NCBI RefSeq assembly: GCF_027924565.1
Contig: NZ_AP027041.1
Location: forward strand, 3,286,001 to 3,350,000
Direction of reading: 5' to 3'
Length of the DNA: 64,000 nucleotides
Source of the DNA: Lysobacter auxotrophicus
GTDB taxonomy: Bacteria; Pseudomonadota; Gammaproteobacteria; Xanthomonadales; Xanthomonadaceae
A program made the position numbers and the translations under genes. Positions 1 to 9,132 of the stretch are shown piece by piece. Within the stretch, counting starts at the first letter, position 1. Every line of letters starts with the position of its first letter. Below the pieces are notes generated by a model. It did not search any database and was not told the DNA's origin. It saw only the letters and a list, made by a program, of their open reading frames with translations.

Positions 1-2882
1 ACGACATCACGGCGCAGGGCCTGACCTCGGTCGGCGACGTGATCCAGAACATCACCGCCAACGGTTCGACGCTCAACAGCACCTACAACAACGGCGGTAA
101 CGGCGAGACGCGCGTCAACCTGCGCAACCTCGGTTCCAACCGCACGCTGGTGCTGGTCAACGGTCGTCGCTGGGTTGGTGGCACGGGCCTGGGCGGCGCG
201 GTCGACCTCAACACGATCCCGACCGCCGCGGTCGAGCGCATCGAAGTGCTGAAGGACGGCGCATCGACGATCTACGGTTCCGACGCCATCGCCGGCGTGG
301 TCAACGTGATCCTGCGCCAGAACTTCGAAGGCGCCGAAGCCAACGCCTACATCGGCCAGTTCGACAAGGGCGACGGTACCCGCCAGGCCTACGACTTCAT
401 CATCGGCACGAGCGGCGACCGCTTCTCGGCGATGCTGGGCTACGGCTACGTCAAGGAAGAGCCGGTCATGGCCGGCGACCGCTACATCTCGAAGGAGCCG
501 ACCTACACCACCGGCAACTTCTTCGGTTCCGGCACCAGCCCGAACGGCCGCTTCGGCGCCGGCGAAGGCTGCCAGCGCCAGAACGCCGCCGGCCAGCTGC
601 TGTGGACGCGCGCCGACGGCCAGCCGGGCTTCGTGACGACGCCGCAGTTCGACGAGGAAGGCAACGAGCTGCAGGCCCGCGTGGCGCGTGGCGCCAAGCT
701 GCCGGGTTCGGCCCTCTGCGTTCCGGGCACCCTCACCTACGACGGCCCGGGCACGGCCGCCCGTCCGTACGTGCCGGGCGCCGACGCGTACAACTTCGCT
801 CCGGAAAACTACCTGCTCACGCCGCAGGAGCGCCGCTCGGTCTTCGGTAACGCCTCGGTCGACATCACCGACGACATCCGCTTCAAGACCACGGTGACCT
901 ACAACGAGCGCGTCTCCGAGCAGCTGCTCGCCGCCATGCCGGTCACGCTCGGCCAGCCGGTCGCCGGCACGCCGGCGGGCACGGTCGTCATCGACGCCGA
1001 CAACGCCTACAACCCGTTCGGCGAAGACATCACCCGCATCAGCCGTCGTACGACGGAAACCGGCGGTCGTTCGTTCAACCAGGACGTGCGCACCTTCGCG
1101 ATGACGGCCGGCCTGGAAGGCACGCTGAACTTCGCCGAGAAGTACTTCGACTGGGAAGCGGGCTACTTCCGCGGCCAGAACAAGGCGAACAACACCACCT
1201 TCGGCCTGTTCAACGTCGAAGCCCTGCGCAGCGCGCTCGGCCCGTCGTTCGTCGACGCCGACGGCACGCTCAAGTGCGGCACCTCGGCCGATACCGTCAT
1301 CGACGGCTGCGTCCCGATGAACTTCCTCGGCGGCGTGGGCGGCATCACGCAGGAAATGCTGGACTACTCGACGTTCACCGCGCACGACGAGTACAGCTAC
1401 ACCCAGCAGTCCTACTACGCCAACATCAGCGGCGACCTGTTCGCGCTGCCGGGCGGCCCGCTGGGCTTCTCGTTCGGCCTGGAACACCGCACCGAAGACG
1501 GCTACGACTCGCCGGACGCGCTGATCAACTCCGGCAGCACCACGGGCAACGCGCGCACCGCGACCGCCGGTGGTTACAAGCTGGACGAGGCCTACCTCGA
1601 ACTGGCCGTGCCGGTGCTGAGCGACGTGCCGTTCGCCAAGCTGCTCGACTTCTCGCTGGCCACGCGCTACTCGGACTACTCGAACTTCGGCGACACGCTC
1701 AACAGCAAGTTCGGTTTCCGCTGGAAGCCGATCGAAGACCTGCTGGTCCGCGGTAACTGGTCCGAGGGCTTCCGCGCTCCGTCGATCGCCGAACTGTTCG
1801 CCGGCCAGGCCGACTCGTTCCCGACCCTGTCCGACCCCTGCAACAGCTCGAACTTCGCGACGCTGGCCCCGCAGGCGCAGGCACAGTGCTTGGCCGAAGG
1901 CGTTCCGGCTGGCGGCTACCGCCAGGACAGCCAGCAGATCCGCATCACCGTCGGCGGCAACCCGGACCTGAAGCCCGAGAAGGCCGAGTCGACCACGTTC
2001 GGCTTCGTCTACAGCCCGAGCTACGTCGAAGGCCTGGACGTGTCGCTTGACTGGTGGACGATCAAGATCGAAGACGCCATCACCACCATCGGTGGCGAAA
2101 CGATCATCCAGCAGTGCGTGGATTCCGGCGGCGCCGGCCAGACCTGCGGTCTGTACACCCGTCAGTCCGACGGCAACATCCTGACCCTGATCAACACCAC
2201 CACGAACATCGGTGGCACCAAGGTCGAGGGTTACGACCTGACCGTCGGTTACCGCCTGCCGGAAACCGCGTGGGGCAAGTTCAGCTTCACGTGGGACACG
2301 ACCTACCTGGCCGAGCAGAAGGACGACATCGACGGCGACGGCGTGTACGGCGAAGACAACCAGCTCGCCCCGGCGATCGGCCAGCCGCTGCACTACAACG
2401 AAGGCGGCAACCTCGTCGGCGAGTACCTGCAGAACGACAACAAGTGGCGCATCCGTTCGAACCTGATGGCCCGTTGGGAACTGGGCGACTGGGGCGCGAC
2501 CTGGAGCGTTCGCTACTACTCGTCGCAGGACGAGTCGTGCAGCCCGGCGTACGAAGAGTACGGCTTCGGCTACCTGTGCACCGACGGCGACCGCCGTATC
2601 GGCATCCCGACCGACGCCAACAACAACGGCGTGTGGGACGGCACCGCCGGCGGCGACACGATCGAGTCGATCCTGGATCCGCAGCACCACATCGGCGCCA
2701 CCACGTACCACGACGTTTCGGTCTACTGGAACGCCCCGTGGAACGCGAAGATCGCCATCGGCGTCAACAACCTGTTCGACAAGAACCCGCCGATCGTGCT
2801 CAACGCGTTCGCCAACACGTTCGACCCGCAGTACGAGCTGCCGGGCCAGTTCATCTACTTCCGCTACTCGCAGAAGTTCTGA
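1..2882 (+). CDS. TonB-dependent receptor, 5' end outside window
   Basis: Outer-membrane active transporter energised by TonB/ExbBD; the substrate cannot be read from sequence. The frame is open from base 3 to the TGA at 2880-2882 (about 959 residues seen). Alignment with the complete paralogue immediately downstream indicates that roughly 72 N-terminal residues (signal peptide and start of the plug) are missing. Visible are plug features (LVLVNGRRWVGG, IYGSDAIAGVVNVI), a long beta-barrel, and the terminal aromatic signature FRYSQKF expected by the BAM complex. It is followed by its own intrinsic terminator. The family in Lysobacter-like bacteria is about 1000 residues, so this is a full-size member. 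The adjacent oxygenase suggests the pair belongs to a receptor/modifying-enzyme locus (inference). Confidence 0.93.
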   Translation, partial: DITAQGLTSVGDVIQNITANGSTLNSTYNNGGNGETRVNLRNLGSNRTLVLVNGRRWVGGTGLGGAVDLNTIPTAAVERIEVLKDGASTIYGSDAIAGVVNVILRQNFEGAEANAYIGQFDKGDGTRQAYDFIIGTSGDRFSAMLGYGYVKEEPVMAGDRYISKEPTYTTGNFFGSGTSPNGRFGAGEGCQRQNAAGQLLWTRADGQPGFVTTPQFDEEGNELQARVARGAKLPGSALCVPGTLTYDGPGTAARPYVPGADAYNFAPENYLLTPQERRSVFGNASVDITDDIRFKTTVTYNERVSEQLLAAMPVTLGQPVAGTPAGTVVIDADNAYNPFGEDITRISRRTTETGGRSFNQDVRTFAMTAGLEGTLNFAEKYFDWEAGYFRGQNKANNTTFGLFNVEALRSALGPSFVDADGTLKCGTSADTVIDGCVPMNFLGGVGGITQEMLDYSTFTAHDEYSYTQQSYYANISGDLFALPGGPLGFSFGLEHRTEDGYDSPDALINSGSTTGNARTATAGGYKLDEAYLELAVPVLSDVPFAKLLDFSLATRYSDYSNFGDTLNSKFGFRWKPIEDLLVRGNWSEGFRAPSIAELFAGQADSFPTLSDPCNSSNFATLAPQAQAQCLAEGVPAGGYRQDSQQIRITVGGNPDLKPEKAESTTFGFVYSPSYVEGLDVSLDWWTIKIEDAITTIGGETIIQQCVDSGGAGQTCGLYTRQSDGNILTLINTTTNIGGTKVEGYDLTVGYRLPETAWGKFSFTWDTTYLAEQKDDIDGDGVYGEDNQLAPAIGQPLHYNEGGNLVGEYLQNDNKWRIRSNLMARWELGDWGATWSVRYYSSQDESCSPAYEEYGFGYLCTDGDRRIGIPTDANNNGVWDGTAGGDTIESILDPQHHIGATTYHDVSVYWNAPWNAKIAIGVNNLFDKNPPIVLNAFANTFDPQYELPGQFIYFRYSQKF

Positions 2883-2907
2883 TCGGTACGAACGGCACTT
2901 GCGTCAT

Positions 2908-2939
2908 AACTACGGCCCCGAAAGGGGCCGTAGTTTTTT
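2908..2939 (+). terminator. Intrinsic terminator after first TonB receptor
   Basis: Perfect 12-bp stem (AACTACGGCCCC / GGGGCCGTAGTT) with a GAAA tetraloop, followed by a T run. The loop and stem core are nearly the same as in the terminator after the paralogous receptor, so the terminator was probably duplicated with the gene. Confidence 0.93.
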
Positions 2940-2945
2940 GCGATC

Positions 2946-3112
2946 GTTTCAGAAATGAAACAATGCGCGTTCAGACTGTTGAAGATTAACAACACTTTAA
3001 GTATTCGCTCTGCAGGTCTACCATCGGGCCCGACCTTGCCGGACTTGGCGCGGTTGTTTGCTCCGCCCGGCGGGTTCCCATGGGAACAACTTTGACCGAC
3101 TTGGAGAGAGCG
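2946..3112 (+). promoter_or_regulatory. Upstream region of second TonB receptor
   Basis: An AT-rich stretch (2945-3005) carries a perfect inverted repeat GTTTCA-GAAA-TGAAAC at 2946-2961. The stretch is the likely promoter region, but no convincing -35/-10 pair was found. The ribosome-binding site GGAGAG lies at about 3103-3108, spaced correctly for the ATG at 3113 and not for the upstream in-frame ATG at 3080. Confidence 0.35.
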
Positions 3113-6100
3113 ATGAATCCGAAAACAACGAAGCTCCGGGACGCAATTCGCGTGACGCTCGCCCTGGGCACAACGACGGCGGCGGGCATGGGTGCGGCAC
3201 AGGCCCAGGAACCCGCCCCGGCCTCCCCGCAGGAAGCGACCACCCTCGATCGCATCGAAGTCACCGGTTCGCGCATCAAGCGCGCCGACATCGAGACCTC
3301 GCAGCCGATCTTCTCGCTCAGTCGCGACGACATCACCGCGCAGGGCCTGACCTCCGTCGGCGACGTGATCCAGAACATCACCGCCAACGGTTCCACGCTC
3401 AACACGACCTTCAACAACGGCGGTAACGGCGACACCGGCGTCAGCCTGCGCAACCTCGGCGCGAACCGGACGCTGGTACTGGTCAACGGCCGTCGCTGGG
3501 TCGGCGGCGCGTCCGGCACCGGCCTCGGGGGACAGGTCGACCTCAACTCCATCCCGACCGCTGCGGTCGAGCGCATCGAAGTGCTGAAGGATGGCGCGTC
3601 CGCGATCTACGGTTCGGATGCCATCGCCGGCGTGGTCAACGTGATCCTGCGCCAGAATTTCGAAGGCGCCGAAGCGAACGCGTACCTCGGCGTGTACGAC
3701 AAGGGCGACGGTTTCCGCCAGTCGTACGACTTCACCATCGGCAGCGCATCCGACCGCTTCGCCGTGATGCTGGGCTTCGGCTACGTCAAGGAAGAACCCG
3801 TGTGGGCGGGCGACCGCTACATCTCCAAGGAGCCGATCTACACGACCGGCGCGGCGCTGGGCGGCAGTTCGACCACGCCGAACGGCAATTTCTCCATGCG
3901 TTTCGGCGAGTGCTTCACCGATCCGGACGATCCGGACTCGGCCACGCGCTGCCGTCCCGACGGCACGCCCGGCAGCTTCACCTACAACCCCGGCGCGGGC
4001 GCAGCCAACTGGCGCAACTTCACCAACAACGACATCTACAACTTCGCGCCCGACAACTACCTGCTCACGCCGCAGGAACGCCGCTCGGTGTTCGGCAACG
4101 CGTCGGTGGACATCACCGACAACGTCCGCTTCAAGACCACGCTGACCTACAACGAACGACAGTCCGAACAGCTGCTGGCGGCCATGCCGATCACGCTCGG
4201 CGTGCCGGTCGCAGGCACCAACGCGGGCAACGTCGTCATCAGCGCCGACAGCATCTACAACCCGTTCGGCGAGGACATCGACTGGGTGCAGCGTCGCGCC
4301 GTGGAAACCGGCGGTCGCCGGTTCGAGCAGGACGTGCGCACCTTCGCGATGAACGCCGGGTTCGAAGGCACGTTGAACTGGGGCGAGAAGTACTACGACT
4401 GGGAAGCCGGTTACTTCTACGGTCGCAACAAGGCCAACAACACCACCAACGGCCTGTTCAACGTGATCTCGCTGGGTAACGCGCTCGGTCCGTCGTTCAT
4501 CGATGCCGAGGGCGTCCCGACCTGCGGCACGCCCGACGACCCGATCGCCGGCTGCGTACCGATGAACATGCTCGGCGGCGTGGGCAGCCTCACGCAGGAC
4601 ATGCTCGACTACACCACCTTCGTCGCGCACGACGAGTACAGCTACACGCAGAAGACCTACTACGCCAACATCGGCGGCGATCTGTTCGACCTGCCGGGCG
4701 GTCCGCTCGGGTTCTCGGTCGGCCTGGAACACCGCAGCGAAGACGGCTACGACTCCCCCGACGCACTGATCAATTCCGGCAACACCACCGGCAACGCGCG
4801 CACCGCGACATCCGGCGGTTACACCGTCGACGAGGCGTACCTGGAACTCGCGATTCCGGTGCTTGCCGACGTGCCCGGCGCGAAGCTGCTCGACTTCTCG
4901 CTGGCCACGCGTTACTCGGACTACAGCAACTTCGGCGACACGCTCAACAGCAAGTTCGGTTTCCGCTGGAAGCCGATCGAAGACCTGCTGATCCGCGGCA
5001 ACTGGTCCGAAGGCTTCCGTGCACCGTCGATCGCCGAACTGTTCGCCGGCCAGGCCGACTCCTTCCCGCAGGTCAGCGACCCCTGCAACCAGACCAACTT
5101 CGGTAACCAGACCGCGCCCGCGCAGGCCCGCTGCCGCGCCGAAGGCGTGCCGGAGGGCGGCTACGCGCAGAACAACACGCAGATCCGCATCACCGTCGGC
5201 GGCAACCCGAACCTGCAGCCGGAAAAGGCCGAATCGACCACCGCCGGCTTCGTCTACAGCCCGAGCTTCGTCGAAGGCCTCGACGTTTCGCTGGACTGGT
5301 GGAAGATCAAGATCGAGGACGCGATCACCACCGTCGGCGCCGCGCCGATCATCCAGCAGTGCATCGACTCCGGCGGCACCGGCTCGACCTGCGATCTCTA
5401 CAGCCGCCAGCCCGGTGGCGAGATCCTGACGCTGCTCAACACCACGGTGAACATCGGCGGCACCAAGGTCGAAGGTTGGGACATGACGGTGAGCTATCGC
5501 CTGCCCGAAACCTCGTGGGGCAAGTTCAGCTTCACCTGGGATACGACGTACCTGTCCGAGTTCCTCAACGACCTGGACGGCGACGGTCGCTACGGCGAGG
5601 ACGTCTTCCGCGAGCCGGCCATCGGCAGCGAAATGGAGGCCAACGAAGGCGGCAACCTGGTCGGCGAATACGACGGCCCGAACCTGCTCAACTACTGGCG
5701 CATCCGTTCGAACCTGGCGGCGCGCTGGGAGAAGGGCGACTGGGGCGCGACCTGGAACGTGCGCTACTACTCCGACCAGACCGAGCCCTGCCAGACGTTC
5801 GAGGACTACGGTTACGGCTGGCTGTGCACGACCACCGACCGCTTCCGCAGCCAGCCGACCGACGTCAACGGCAACGGCGTGTGGGACGGCGAGGCCGGCG
5901 GCGACGGCTTCACCACCGTGGCGGCGAACGAGCACCACGTCGGTGCCGCGACCTACCACGATGCGAGCGTCTACTGGAACGCACCCTGGAACGCGAAGGT
6001 GACTTTCGGCATCAACAACCTGTTCGACAAGAACCCGCCGATCGCCTACACCTCGTTCGCCAACTCGTTCGATCCGCAGTACGACCTGCCGGGACGCTTC

Positions 6101-6130
6101 ATCTACTTCCGGTATTCGCAGAAGTTCTGA
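3113..6130 (+). CDS. TonB-dependent receptor, complete paralogue
   Basis: Outer-membrane TonB-dependent transporter of 1005 residues, substrate unknown. The start at 3113 is preferred over 3080 because GGAGAG precedes it and because it opens directly into a signal peptide ending AAQAQ at about residue 32. A TonB-box-like segment (IEVTGSRIKRADI) lies near residues 48-60. The plug follows, with LVLVNGRRWVGG and IYGSDAIAGVVNVI, and then the beta-barrel ending FRYSQKF. It shares long blocks of near-identity with the receptor at 1-2882, so the two arose by tandem duplication. They diverge most in two segments, at about 3870-4010 here and in the last extracellular loops around 5560-5950. The ~1000-residue length and the N-terminal pattern resemble receptors found beside 2OG oxygenases and TPR sulfotransferases in related genomes. 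Own terminator follows. Confidence 0.95.
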   Translation: MNPKTTKLRDAIRVTLALGTTTAAGMGAAQAQEPAPASPQEATTLDRIEVTGSRIKRADIETSQPIFSLSRDDITAQGLTSVGDVIQNITANGSTLNTTFNNGGNGDTGVSLRNLGANRTLVLVNGRRWVGGASGTGLGGQVDLNSIPTAAVERIEVLKDGASAIYGSDAIAGVVNVILRQNFEGAEANAYLGVYDKGDGFRQSYDFTIGSASDRFAVMLGFGYVKEEPVWAGDRYISKEPIYTTGAALGGSSTTPNGNFSMRFGECFTDPDDPDSATRCRPDGTPGSFTYNPGAGAANWRNFTNNDIYNFAPDNYLLTPQERRSVFGNASVDITDNVRFKTTLTYNERQSEQLLAAMPITLGVPVAGTNAGNVVISADSIYNPFGEDIDWVQRRAVETGGRRFEQDVRTFAMNAGFEGTLNWGEKYYDWEAGYFYGRNKANNTTNGLFNVISLGNALGPSFIDAEGVPTCGTPDDPIAGCVPMNMLGGVGSLTQDMLDYTTFVAHDEYSYTQKTYYANIGGDLFDLPGGPLGFSVGLEHRSEDGYDSPDALINSGNTTGNARTATSGGYTVDEAYLELAIPVLADVPGAKLLDFSLATRYSDYSNFGDTLNSKFGFRWKPIEDLLIRGNWSEGFRAPSIAELFAGQADSFPQVSDPCNQTNFGNQTAPAQARCRAEGVPEGGYAQNNTQIRITVGGNPNLQPEKAESTTAGFVYSPSFVEGLDVSLDWWKIKIEDAITTVGAAPIIQQCIDSGGTGSTCDLYSRQPGGEILTLLNTTVNIGGTKVEGWDMTVSYRLPETSWGKFSFTWDTTYLSEFLNDLDGDGRYGEDVFREPAIGSEMEANEGGNLVGEYDGPNLLNYWRIRSNLAARWEKGDWGATWNVRYYSDQTEPCQTFEDYGYGWLCTTTDRFRSQPTDVNGNGVWDGEAGGDGFTTVAANEHHVGAATYHDASVYWNAPWNAKVTFGINNLFDKNPPIAYTSFANSFDPQYDLPGRFIYFRYSQKF

Positions 6131-6154
6131 ACCTCGTCCGCGATGGTTCATTCG

Positions 6155-6184
6155 CCACGGCCCCGAAAGGGGCCGTGGTTTTAT
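6155..6184 (+). terminator. Intrinsic terminator after second TonB receptor
   Basis: Perfect 10-bp stem CCACGGCCCC / GGGGCCGTGG with a GAAA loop, followed by TTTTAT. It resembles the terminator at 2908-2939. Confidence 0.92.
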
Positions 6185-6236
6185 CGGGGTTCGGCCGGGC
6201 TACACTCGAGGTTCCGCAACGCGCCGCAGCGATCGC

Positions 6237-6896
6237 ATGTCCTTCGAGATCCGCCCCGTCTTCTCGGTTCCCTTCGCGCAGGACGTGCTGCCCGAGGCCA
6301 GCGCGATCAATCCGCAACTGCGCGCCTTGATCCTCGCGCGCGAAGCCGAAGGCGCGCGCTACGCGAACCCGAATCCGTCGTTGCAGCAGCAGCCGGGCGT
6401 GTTCGAAAGCGACTTCAACCTGTTCGCGTGGCCGCAGGCCTGCATCCAGCAGCTGCGCCAGTTCTGCTGGGCGACGCTCGGCCGCACCATCGCCGACCTC
6501 AACGGCTACAGCGCCGAGGAGATGAAGCAGCTGCAGATCTTCTCGCACACCTGGTTCCATGTGACGCGAAAGGGCGGCTTCACCATCAACCACACGCATC
6601 CGATGGCGTCGTGGTCGGGCGTGTATTGCGTGGACCCGGGCACGACGCCGGAAGACCGGCCCGATTCGGGCGTGCTGCGCTTCCACAACCCGCATCACTA
6701 CAGCAACTACTTCCTCGACGCCGGCAACGCGCGGCTGCGTCCGCCGTATCACCACGGCACCTGGAACGTGCGTTTCCAGGCCGGGCAACTGGTGCTGTTC
6801 CCGTCGTGGCTGCAGCACGAGGTCATGCCGTTCCATGGCGATGACGAACGCATCACCATCGCGTTCAACTGCTGGTTCGGCATGAAGAACGGCTGA
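6237..6896 (+). CDS. Putative 2OG-Fe(II) oxygenase (PF13759/TIGR02466 type)
   Basis: 219-residue member of the putative 2-oxoglutarate/Fe(II) oxygenase family; members are expected to hydroxylate a protein, peptide or small molecule, but the substrate is unknown. The family pattern is visible in order: NHTHPMASWSGVYCV (residues 118-132, metal-binding His), SGVLRFHNP (144-152), LVLFPSWLQHEVMPF (185-199, second His) and ERITIAFN (204-211, with the Arg expected to hold 2-oxoglutarate). A possible -10 box TACACT sits at 6201-6206, about 30 nt before the ATG, just after the preceding terminator, so the gene is probably transcribed on its own. It lies directly behind two TonB receptors, and a second, unrelated 2OG oxygenase lies on the opposite strand at 11765-12349. 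Confidence 0.85.
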   Translation: MSFEIRPVFSVPFAQDVLPEASAINPQLRALILAREAEGARYANPNPSLQQQPGVFESDFNLFAWPQACIQQLRQFCWATLGRTIADLNGYSAEEMKQLQIFSHTWFHVTRKGGFTINHTHPMASWSGVYCVDPGTTPEDRPDSGVLRFHNPHHYSNYFLDAGNARLRPPYHHGTWNVRFQAGQLVLFPSWLQHEVMPFHGDDERITIAFNCWFGMKNG

Positions 6897-6938
6897 GCGA
6901 AGCCGGCGCGCCTCGCCTGTCCGGGCGATACAAACATG

Positions 6939-6967
6939 AAAAAAGCCGCCAAAAAGGCGGCTTTTTT
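6939..6967. terminator. Bidirectional intrinsic terminator
   Basis: AAAAAAGCCGCC-AAAAA-GGCGGCTTTTTT: perfect stem flanked by A and T runs, so it works in both directions. It separates the oxygenase from the convergent DUF4097 operon. Confidence 0.93.
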
Positions 6968-6996
6968 GCATTCAGGCATCGCGCCCGATCAAGCGA

Positions 6997-7914
6997 TCAC
7001 TCCAGCCGCAACGTCGCGTCGCCCGAAAAACTTTCGATCGATACATCGCCATCGCCGTTGCCGTAACGGTGGTCGAAGCTCGAACCCGGGCCGTGTTTGG
7101 GCCGGTTGATCTGCGCGCCCGGCGCAGTCAGGTCGCCGCTGAAACTCTCGCCGCGCACGTTCGCCGACAGGCTCCTGGGCAGCGTGAGGTCGAGGTCGCC
7201 GCTGACGGTTTCCAGCGTGACGCGGCCGTTGTTCGCCAGCGCGGTGTTGATGCGGATGTCGCCCGACACTGTAGAGCCCGACAGCTTCTGCACGCGCGTG
7301 TTGAGCGTGGACACATCGACGCGGCCGGACACCGTTTCGACGCGCACCTCGCCGTCGAGGCGGCCGCGCAGGTTGAGGTCGCCGCTCACCGTTTCCGCGC
7401 TGACGCGGCTGGAATTGATGGTGAGCATCAGGTCGCCGCTGACGCTGTCGAAGTCGGCTTCGCGCGGCGCGGCGGCGACGGTGACCTCGCCGCTGACCGA
7501 GTCGACCGACAGCTCGTTCGACGCGACACCTTCGATGTTCACGTCGGCGGAGACCACGTCGATGTCGAGGTCGGCGCGGATCGGCACCATCAGCACCAGG
7601 TCGGTCGGCTCGCTCTTGTCGCTTCCGCCGAACACGCCCATGCCGCTGCGGTTGGGGTACTTCACGCGGATGCTGAGGTGCTCGCGGTCGCCGTCGATTT
7701 CCAGGCGTTCCACGCCCTGACCGAGGCTGCCTTCGATCTTCACTTCCGGCTTGTCCCAGGCGCGGACCTGGACGTTGCCCTTGAGGTTTTCGATCTCGAC
7801 CCGGCCGCGCGGGTCCAGCGGACGCGACTCGTTGATCGGCGTGGCGGCGAAGGCGCCGTGCGCCGTCAGCAGGGCCAGGCCGAATGCGAGGCGTTGGATG
7901 TGGGCGCGGGTCAT
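6997..7914 (-). CDS. DUF4097-family beta-repeat envelope protein
   Basis: 305-residue exported protein; the exact role of the family is not known, but it commonly travels with ECF sigma/anti-sigma pairs in envelope-stress loci. The start at 7914 follows GGAG and opens into a signal peptide (HGAFAA cleavage region near residue 23). The body is a run of short beta-strand repeats of the form D/E-(T/S)VSG-(D/E)-(V/L), seen about eight times (for example SVSGEV, TVSGDL, SFSGDA), the hallmark of a beta-solenoid-like DUF4097 domain. It is the last gene of the reverse-strand operon, 74 bp after the probable anti-sigma gene, and the bidirectional terminator at 6939-6967 follows. An earlier in-frame ATG exists near 7992 but would bury the signal peptide. 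Confidence 0.85.
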   Translation of the reverse strand: MTRAHIQRLAFGLALLTAHGAFAATPINESRPLDPRGRVEIENLKGNVQVRAWDKPEVKIEGSLGQGVERLEIDGDREHLSIRVKYPNRSGMGVFGGSDKSEPTDLVLMVPIRADLDIDVVSADVNIEGVASNELSVDSVSGEVTVAAAPREADFDSVSGDLMLTINSSRVSAETVSGDLNLRGRLDGEVRVETVSGRVDVSTLNTRVQKLSGSTVSGDIRINTALANNGRVTLETVSGDLDLTLPRSLSANVRGESFSGDLTAPGAQINRPKHGPGSSFDHRYGNGDGDVSIESFSGDATLRLE

Positions 7915-7988
7915 GGACGTTCTCCGGGAATCGGGCTTCGGTTCTTGGGGTTGCAGGTGGGTGGATCGCGGCATCTGGATGGCTACCG

Positions 7989-8507
7989 TCATGCGTAGGC
8001 GACACGTTGCGCAAGTGCGAGTCGGCGCGCGTAGGTCCTGCGAAGCTGCTCCAGCAGCAGGCGCGAGTTGGGGTCGTGGGCCAATGCGTCGAGGATCAGT
8101 GCCGCATTGCGATCGAGTTCGTCGAACGCCGGCTGCAGTTCCGCCGGCGGCCGGCCGGGGCCGACTTCGATCATCGCGGCCTGGTACTGGCGCTGCATGC
8201 CGTGCGCTTCCAGCTGCACGAGCGTTTCGCGCGGCGCGGATTCCGCGCCCGGATTCGCCGGACCCTGCGCGCCGTCGCGCCACAGGCCGATCATGCCGAC
8301 GGCCAGTACGAGCGTGGCGGCCATCGCGACCGGCGCGATCCAGCGCGGCCGCTGCGGTGCGACCTGGCGCGGCTGCGCCTGGATGCGCTGCGCGATGCCG
8401 GCCCACAGGTCGCGTTCGGGCGCTTCGTCGCGGCGCATCGCCCGAAGCTGCCAGCGCAGCGCATCGGGCAGGTCGTCGCGGGTGTCGTCAGTGTGCTTGG
8501 TGTTCAT
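7989..8507 (-). CDS. Probable membrane anti-sigma factor
   Basis: 172 residues with a cytoplasmic N-terminal part, one transmembrane helix near residues 56-76 (APVAMAATLVLAVGMIGLW) and a periplasmic C-terminal helical part. That is the usual topology for a regulator that holds an ECF sigma factor at the membrane. No zinc-binding HxxxCxxC anti-sigma motif is present, so the call rests on topology and context: the ATG overlaps the sigma-factor stop codon by four bases (ATGA), giving translational coupling. Downstream is the DUF4097 protein, the likely output of the system (inference). Confidence 0.7.
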   Translation of the reverse strand: MNTKHTDDTRDDLPDALRWQLRAMRRDEAPERDLWAGIAQRIQAQPRQVAPQRPRWIAPVAMAATLVLAVGMIGLWRDGAQGPANPGAESAPRETLVQLEAHGMQRQYQAAMIEVGPGRPPAELQPAFDELDRNAALILDALAHDPNSRLLLEQLRRTYARRLALAQRVAYA

Positions 8508-9100
8508 CCGTGTGCCTCCAACCGGTCGCGCAACAGGTTGCGCGCGCGATGCAATTGCGCTTTCGAACTGCCGACCGCCATGCCGAGTTCGGCGGCGATC
8601 TCCTCGTGCTTCCAGCCTTCCACGTCGTACAGGACCAGCACCGCGCGGGCGCGCGGCGGCAGGCTGGCGACGGCGCGGTCCAGGTCCATGGACAGCGCGG
8701 TGGTATGTCCGGCCGAATCGGCGCTGCCGATCAGGTCGAAGATTTCCTCGTCCGAGTCGCCCTCGTCCTGAGGCCGGCTGCGGCGGCTGCGCAGTTCCAT
8801 CAGCGCGGTGTTGACGGCCAGCCGGTGCAGCCAGGTCGAGAACGACGACTCGAACCGGAACGCCGGCAACGCCTGCCACGCGCGGACGAAGGCTTCCTGC
8901 GTCAGGTCCTCGGCACGGGCGCCGTGGCCGCCGACCAGCCGGGCGATCACGCCATGGACGCGGCCGGCATGGCGGCGATACAGCGCCTCGAAGGCCCGCA
9001 TCTCGCCGCGCGCGGCCGCCGCCACCAGGCTGCGCTCCTCGCTGCCGTCGTCGGGGACGGCGGGGGCATCGGTCAGGCTTTCGGTCACGACGGTCAGCAT
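8504..9100 (-). CDS. ECF-type RNA polymerase sigma factor
   Basis: 198-residue sigma-70-family regulator. Region 2 is visible (FEALYRRHAGRVHGVI, then AEDLTQEAFVRAWQ), followed by a linker and region 4 with a helix-turn-helix (LPPRARAVLVLYDVEGWKHE, then EEIAAELGMAVGSSKAQLHR). The length matches ECF sigma factors. It starts 32 bp after the end of the TPR-sulfotransferase gene on the same strand and overlaps the probable anti-sigma gene by four bases. No ECF target promoter was found with confidence in front of any gene here, so its regulon is unknown; the DUF4097 gene and the sulfotransferase operon are the natural candidates. Confidence 0.92.
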   Translation of the reverse strand: MLTVVTESLTDAPAVPDDGSEERSLVAAAARGEMRAFEALYRRHAGRVHGVIARLVGGHGARAEDLTQEAFVRAWQALPAFRFESSFSTWLHRLAVNTALMELRSRRSRPQDEGDSDEEIFDLIGSADSAGHTTALSMDLDRAVASLPPRARAVLVLYDVEGWKHEEIAAELGMAVGSSKAQLHRARNLLRDRLEAHG

Positions 9101-9132
9101 GTCCCTATGGATGCGCCGAACGGAGCGCGGGT

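Noticed and set aside
3080-3112. Upstream ATG at 3080 as start of the second TonB receptor
   Set aside because: It adds 11 residues before a proper signal peptide and lacks a ribosome-binding site; 3113 has GGAGAG.
2864-6151. Very long open frame of about 1095 codons on the reverse strand opposite the second TonB receptor
   Set aside because: It is an antisense shadow in high-GC coding DNA: Val/Arg/Ala-rich, no domains, and the plus strand has an unmistakable receptor.
6997-8406. Single 469-codon gene covering the DUF4097 and anti-sigma regions
   Set aside because: The frame is open by chance upstream of 7914; the anti-sigma gene lies there in another frame, coupled to sigma.
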